Positions 60,464 through 64,000 of a stretch of DNA of 64,000 bases are shown piece by piece. Position numbers and translations under genes: made by a program. The DNA is from Butyricicoccus_A sp963620595. Lineage in GTDB: Bacteria; Bacillota; Clostridia; Oscillospirales; Butyricicoccaceae. The DNA lies in NCBI GenBank assembly GCA_963620595.1, contig CAVFAY010000007.1:32273-96272 (forward strand), given 5' to 3'. The first letter of the stretch is position 1; each line of letters starts with the position of its first letter. Below the pieces are notes generated by a model, which was not told the origin of the DNA, searched no databases, and saw only the letters and a program-made list of their open reading frames with translations.

Positions 60464-61102
60464 TTAACTAAAGAACTCCAGCACCAGCGCCATGCCGATG
60501 ATGACAACCGGCACGATCTGCAGCCCGTCCGGTTCCCTGCCGTCCTTTTTCGCGCGGTGGATCAGCCGGAAACACAGATAGCCGAGCAGCGTTCCGGCGG
60601 TATTGGTTATCAAATCGTCAACATCCGTTGCCCGATACTGGGTAAACAGCTGCGCCAGTTCAATGGTCAGAGATAAGCCAAAACCAAGCAAAACGGCATG
60701 TTTTGCCTGTCGATAATACCTGCTGATGCACGGGCACAAAAAGCCGAGCGGCACAAAGAGCAGAATATTTAGCAGAAAGCTCAGGCTGAATCCATCGGCA
60801 AATGGAATAACATTGATATTCGGGTTAAAGAACGATTCTCCCAATCCGGACAACCGAAAATATTCTCTCAGGGTGGGAAAGCCCACGATGTTGGTCAGCG
60901 TCACGCATAAGTAGTAATAGAGCAAAAAGCATAACATGCTTATTTTTACTTTGGGAACCGTTCGATTTTTCCTGCACACGAAAAACAGCAGAACAGCAAG
61001 GATCGGCACGCCCAGCCAGTAAATCGAATGCACAGCCAGCAGATCTGTGATCGCGTCAAACAGACCGAGCTGGATGCCTTGGCCACTGGAAACAGAATAC
61101 AT
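60464..61102 (-). CDS. VanZ-family membrane protein
   Basis: 212 aa with about five hydrophobic segments and the VanZ pattern (NVIPF, NILLFVPLGFLCPCI, ELAQLFTQYRATDVDDLITNTAGTLLGYL). GGGGG precedes the ATG. The family includes the teicoplanin-resistance accessory VanZ, but most members have unknown roles. Its stop codon lies just beyond the small RNA 2 terminator. Confidence 0.85.
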   Translation of the reverse strand: MYSVSSGQGIQLGLFDAITDLLAVHSIYWLGVPILAVLLFFVCRKNRTVPKVKISMLCFLLYYYLCVTLTNIVGFPTLREYFRLSGLGESFFNPNINVIPFADGFSLSFLLNILLFVPLGFLCPCISRYYRQAKHAVLLGFGLSLTIELAQLFTQYRATDVDDLITNTAGTLLGYLCFRLIHRAKKDGREPDGLQIVPVVIIGMALVLEFFS

Positions 61103-61130
61103 GGAATAACCCCCTTTTCAGATTTTCTAT

Positions 61131-61191
61131 CCTCTATTTTGACAGAAAAATCTTACAATTCACGGGAATGTATCTTAAGATTTTCTTACAA
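61131..61191. repeat. 61-bp intergenic repeat, copy 1
   Basis: 53 of 61 bases match 63030-63090. Both contain AAAATCTTA and TAAGATTTT arms and overlap the last codons of the gene upstream on the minus strand. Confidence 0.75.
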
Positions 61192-62082
61192 TCGTTTCGG
61201 CTTGTATTCCGACAGCAACAGTCCGACAATGGTCAGCACGGTTCCGATTCCTGCCAAGACCGTCAGCGTTTCATGCAAAATCAGCACCGAGGTGATGACG
61301 GTTATCACGGGAACCAGATAGATATACACGCTTGTCTTTACCGCTCCCAGTTCTTTTACCGAAAAATTCCATGTCACAAAGCACAGCGCCGATGCACCGA
61401 CGCCCAAATACAACAGATTCAACCCATTGGTTATATCGGCAAAACGAGAGAGGTTCAGCTGAAAATCAAAGAAAAACAGCGCCGGAATCATACATAAAAG
61501 CCCATAAAAAAACGTTCGGCGTGTACACAGAATCACCGGATACCCCAAACGGCTGATTTTTCTCGTCAGGATCGAATAAACCGCCCACACAAATGCGGCG
61601 GCAATCGCCAATGCATCGCCAAGCGGATGGATCGCCAAATTTTTCCCCGAAAAGCTGATACAAGCAATGCCGAGCATAGCAACAACAAATCCGACAAAAA
61701 ACGGTGCGCGCCATGTTTCCTCTGTCTTGACAAATAGATGGTTTAGGATTGCCGTAAAAAACGGTGCAACCGAAATAATGACGCCGACATTAGAAGCGAG
61801 TGTATACGTCAATGCGATATTTTCCAATAAGTAATAGAAACAGATTCCGCACAGACCGGCAAGCGCAAACAGAAATTCTTCCTGACAATTTGCCAGTTTC
61901 AATCGTTTTGGATGCACCGCCAACAAGACCAAAAATCCCAAAACAAAGCGAAAAAACAAAATTTCCACCGGTTGAAACGCTCTCAACAGAATTTTTGTGG
62001 AGATAAATGTCGTTCCCCATATGAGGATGGTGAGCATAGCCGCTGCATGGCCAAGCATGTTATTCTTTTCGTTGCTGTTCAC
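61186..62082 (-). CDS. EamA/DMT-family transporter
   Basis: 298 aa from GTG 62082 (GAGAGG 9 nt upstream), or 290 aa from ATG 62058. Ten hydrophobic segments in two EamA repeats (LGHAAAMLTILIWGTTFISTKILLRAFQPVEILFFRF). It overlaps the end of the araC gene by 23 bp, so it is translationally coupled to it and probably regulated by it. Substrate unknown. Confidence 0.85.
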   Translation of the reverse strand: MNSNEKNNMLGHAAAMLTILIWGTTFISTKILLRAFQPVEILFFRFVLGFLVLLAVHPKRLKLANCQEEFLFALAGLCGICFYYLLENIALTYTLASNVGVIISVAPFFTAILNHLFVKTEETWRAPFFVGFVVAMLGIACISFSGKNLAIHPLGDALAIAAAFVWAVYSILTRKISRLGYPVILCTRRTFFYGLLCMIPALFFFDFQLNLSRFADITNGLNLLYLGVGASALCFVTWNFSVKELGAVKTSVYIYLVPVITVITSVLILHETLTVLAGIGTVLTIVGLLLSEYKPKRL

Positions 62083-62905
62083 TGGTTTTATTCCTCTCAG
62101 AAAATATTTCTCGGTATGTGCCGGGAGAGAGTCCGATAAAGCTGCTGAAATAGTTGGTAAAGTGGCTTTGATCGGAAAATCCCGTCTGCATCGCAACTTC
62201 TATCAGCTGCACCCCTTGTTCTAACAGAGATTTTGCCTTGTTAATCCGAATGGTCTCTAAATAGCGATAGGGCGTAATGCCTTTGGCTTTGGTAAATGCG
62301 CGAAGCAATGTCGATTTACTGCATCCTGCATCCTCGCATATTTGATCTAACGAAATCCGTTCCGCAACATGCTGCCGCATAAATGCACAGGCTTGTTCTA
62401 TCGCCTGCGTATCTGCTGACCCGCAGCGTTCCGGCGGCTGTCCATATGTTTGCATCAATGCAGACATCAACAGCAGCAGGGTTTCTTCTTTTTCAATATC
62501 AGACCCATCATCCATGATTTGTTCATGCAGCTGGCGCAGATACCAAAGGATTTCCTCATCCCAGATGACAGGTTGGGAAAAGCCGGGAAGCTCTCGTTTT
62601 CCCGTGATTTCCTGCGTCAAGTCAAGCATGATGCGCTTAGAAATATGAAATCCCCGATAATCAAAGGTACCGCCATCGCTCTGCACGCAGGCATGATTGT
62701 CTCCCGGCTGAAACAGGACAATATCGCCGCGGGCGATCCGGTATTCTTTGTTTTTGCACGACAATGTGCGCTGCCCGTTTTCCACAAAGCCAAGCACATA
62801 CTGCTCATGGAAATGATTGGGAAAGGGCTGCACAATGCCTTGAAACCGGTAGGTTTCTATCTGTAGCTTTGTATCATAAACAACTGTTCTCGTTTCTTTT
62901 TTCAT
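62060..62905 (-). CDS. AraC-family transcriptional regulator
   Basis: 281 aa from ATG 62905 (GAGAGGAG upstream). N-terminal cupin (PFPNHFHEQYVLGFVENGQRTLSCKNKEYRIARGDIVLFQPGDNHAC) and C-terminal HTHs (ISLDQICEDAGCSKSTLLRAFTKAKGITPYRYLETIRINKAK, LIEVAMQTGFSDQSHFTNYFSSFIGLSPGTYREIF). Resembles AraC proteins that control LysE/EamA exporters, which fits its coupled EamA neighbour. Confidence 0.9.
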   Translation of the reverse strand: MKKETRTVVYDTKLQIETYRFQGIVQPFPNHFHEQYVLGFVENGQRTLSCKNKEYRIARGDIVLFQPGDNHACVQSDGGTFDYRGFHISKRIMLDLTQEITGKRELPGFSQPVIWDEEILWYLRQLHEQIMDDGSDIEKEETLLLLMSALMQTYGQPPERCGSADTQAIEQACAFMRQHVAERISLDQICEDAGCSKSTLLRAFTKAKGITPYRYLETIRINKAKSLLEQGVQLIEVAMQTGFSDQSHFTNYFSSFIGLSPGTYREIFSERNKTSEQQRKE

Positions 62906-62981
62906 CCTTTGCTCCTCTCCGCTGTTCATTGTACCGTGGCGAGAGACAAAAGTCTTGTAAAATATCTTCAATCTGTGATAC

Positions 62982-63010
62982 AAAAAACGAGGCTGTTCCT
63001 GAGAACAGCC
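62982..63010 (-). terminator. Terminator of the sirtuin gene
   Basis: Minus strand GAGGCTGTTC/GAACAGCCTC followed by GTTTTTTG. Confidence 0.8.
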
Positions 63011-63029
63011 TCTTCTCTTGTTATTTCTT

Positions 63030-63090
63030 TTCCTCTATTTTGATATGAAAATCTTACCATTCGCGGAGATGTATCGTAAGATTTTCTTAC
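63030..63090. repeat. 61-bp intergenic repeat, copy 2
   Basis: Paired with 61131-61191; includes the stop codon of the sirtuin gene. Confidence 0.75.
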
Positions 63091-63941
63091 AAAGAACATC
63101 GGCGTTTCCATTGTAAAATTTTCGGTAAAATCAAAGAAATATCGCCGTCTATGCCGAATGCTTTCTCCTGAATTTCCGGCGCGATAGATAGCTCTCCTTT
63201 GTTAAAGGTGATGTAAAAAGCATTCGGCTCCTGATACGCCAGCTGCATCAGCGGCGCTTTTATCATTTGATTGCCTGCGCCGATGCCAAATTCCAGAATC
63301 AGCAGGTTTTTCCCGTGGAAGCGGTGGATAAACGCCTGATACCGCTGATGCTGTCTCTGCATGTTTTTCCCGCGGATAAAATTTCGGTTCATCGGAATAT
63401 GAAGCTGCATGGAACCGCCGCAAATCGGGCATTTTGGTAGATATTCATCCGGGATCATCATCCCCTGCTCCTGTTTCCGCATCGCAGCGACAGCATCCCG
63501 ACTGGCATAGACAGCATCGTGACAGCCCTTTGCACACTGCATTTCCGCCATGCTGCCTTCCAGTTCAAAAATAGTATCTCTTGCAAAGCCGGCCTGTGCG
63601 AAATGGTCATCCGTGTTGGAGGTCACCACAAAATGCGGTTTGTCCTCTACGAGTTGATAGAGCGTCCGCATACAGTCGCTGGGTTGTACAGGATACGCAT
63701 AGCAATCAGCCATGCGGCTGCAATAGCTCCACATCTCATTCTCTGATGAGAAATGGCAGAAGCTGCCTTGAATCAGGCTGCGAAATCCGTATTTCTGTTG
63801 AAAATCGGAAAAATTTCGCCGAAACCGCGCATCATTTGCAAAAATATTGTATCCCTCAGCGATTGACAGGCCGTTGCTGGCGCCGATGAGAATGCCGTCG
63901 GCCTCTTGGATTTTCTCTGCAATCTCTTGATAGCGTTTCAT
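63087..63941 (-). CDS. SIR2-family protein, class M (SirTM)-like
   Basis: 284 aa with the NAD-binding GASNGLSIAEGYNIFAND start typical of SirTM, VVTSNTDDHFAQAGF, and a zinc finger formed by Cys in AEMQCAKGCHD and KCPICGGS. AGGAGG precedes ATG 63941. SirTM enzymes ADP-ribosylate lipoylated GcvH-like proteins in operons with a macrodomain and lipoate ligase; such partners, if any, would lie beyond the right edge. Confidence 0.85.
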   Translation of the reverse strand: MKRYQEIAEKIQEADGILIGASNGLSIAEGYNIFANDARFRRNFSDFQQKYGFRSLIQGSFCHFSSENEMWSYCSRMADCYAYPVQPSDCMRTLYQLVEDKPHFVVTSNTDDHFAQAGFARDTIFELEGSMAEMQCAKGCHDAVYASRDAVAAMRKQEQGMMIPDEYLPKCPICGGSMQLHIPMNRNFIRGKNMQRQHQRYQAFIHRFHGKNLLILEFGIGAGNQMIKAPLMQLAYQEPNAFYITFNKGELSIAPEIQEKAFGIDGDISLILPKILQWKRRCSL

Positions 63942-64000
63942 TTGGTTTCCTCCTACAATAGTAATTAAGGTTTAAGGCGCGGCAGCCAGCCGCGTCTTTT

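Noticed and set aside
1..64000. rRNA, tRNA genes, CRISPR arrays, prophage or integrase modules
   Set aside because: None could be supported on reading either strand; the only mobile elements seen are the IS30 relic and the IS3 element.

Overview
The window looks like an accessory metabolic region of an anaerobic gut Firmicute, probably class Clostridia (Oscillospirales/Butyricicoccaceae-like). The evidence is about 50% GC, strong AGGAGG-type ribosome binding sites, two glycyl radical enzyme (GRE) systems, several GPH and SSS sodium symporters, a class M sirtuin and DUF3791-type small proteins. The taxon is an inference from gene content; no rRNA or tRNA gene was seen.

Layout. (1) 1-7010: a hydantoin/creatinine-type catabolic block on the minus strand, with an N-carbamoylsarcosine amidase-like hydrolase, HyuA, HyuB, and an NCS1 permease fused to a cytidylate kinase-like domain. 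(2) 7187-15719: an EamA exporter divergent from an unrecognised 498-aa regulator with an attenuator-like leader, a CydDC-like heterodimeric ABC exporter, and an AKR/SDR pair divergent from a MerR regulator. (3) 15800-22951: sugar oxidation/isomerisation module 1 (two TIM-barrel isomerases, Gfo/Idh dehydrogenase, SSS symporter, GPH symporter) with duplicated leader sequences. (4) 22967-27494: EamA/LysR pair, a RibD-type reductase behind a SoxR-box-like promoter, a decayed IS30 element and two DUF3791-type genes. (5) 27494-32653: a LacI repressor divergent from a fucose-isomerase-like protein, a small carrier-like protein, a SufS-type desulfurase and a SufE-type acceptor. (6) 32678-37800: a non-canonical GRE with activase, an orphan sugar-binding lipoprotein and an AraC regulator. 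(7) 38080-49759: sugar modules 2 and 3, regulated by LacI and AraC proteins, with GPH symporters, Gfo/Idh (one IolG-like) and TIM-barrel isomerases; several genes are near-identical paralogues of one another. (8) 49831-58813: threonine aldolase-like and GNAT genes, a small RNA, then a sigma-54-controlled GRE operon (GRE, activase, SSS symporter) with its PAS-AAA+-Fis activator. (9) 58954-64000: a second small RNA whose terminator is split by an intact IS3-family element, then VanZ, EamA, AraC and a SirTM-type sirtuin.

How it fits together. The sugar modules pair NAD-dependent Gfo/Idh oxidoreductases with xylose-isomerase-like TIM barrels and sodium/cation symporters, the logic used for inositols and for 3-keto sugars or glycosides. 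The GRE systems and hydantoinase block add anaerobic use of small nitrogen or carboxylate compounds. The two most novel-looking systems are the isomerase/carrier/SufS/SufE operon under LacI control and the GCQWYC-type GRE with its orphan binding lipoprotein. The clearest regulatory architecture is the sigma-54 promoter with three GCAAG-N5-CTTGC sites.
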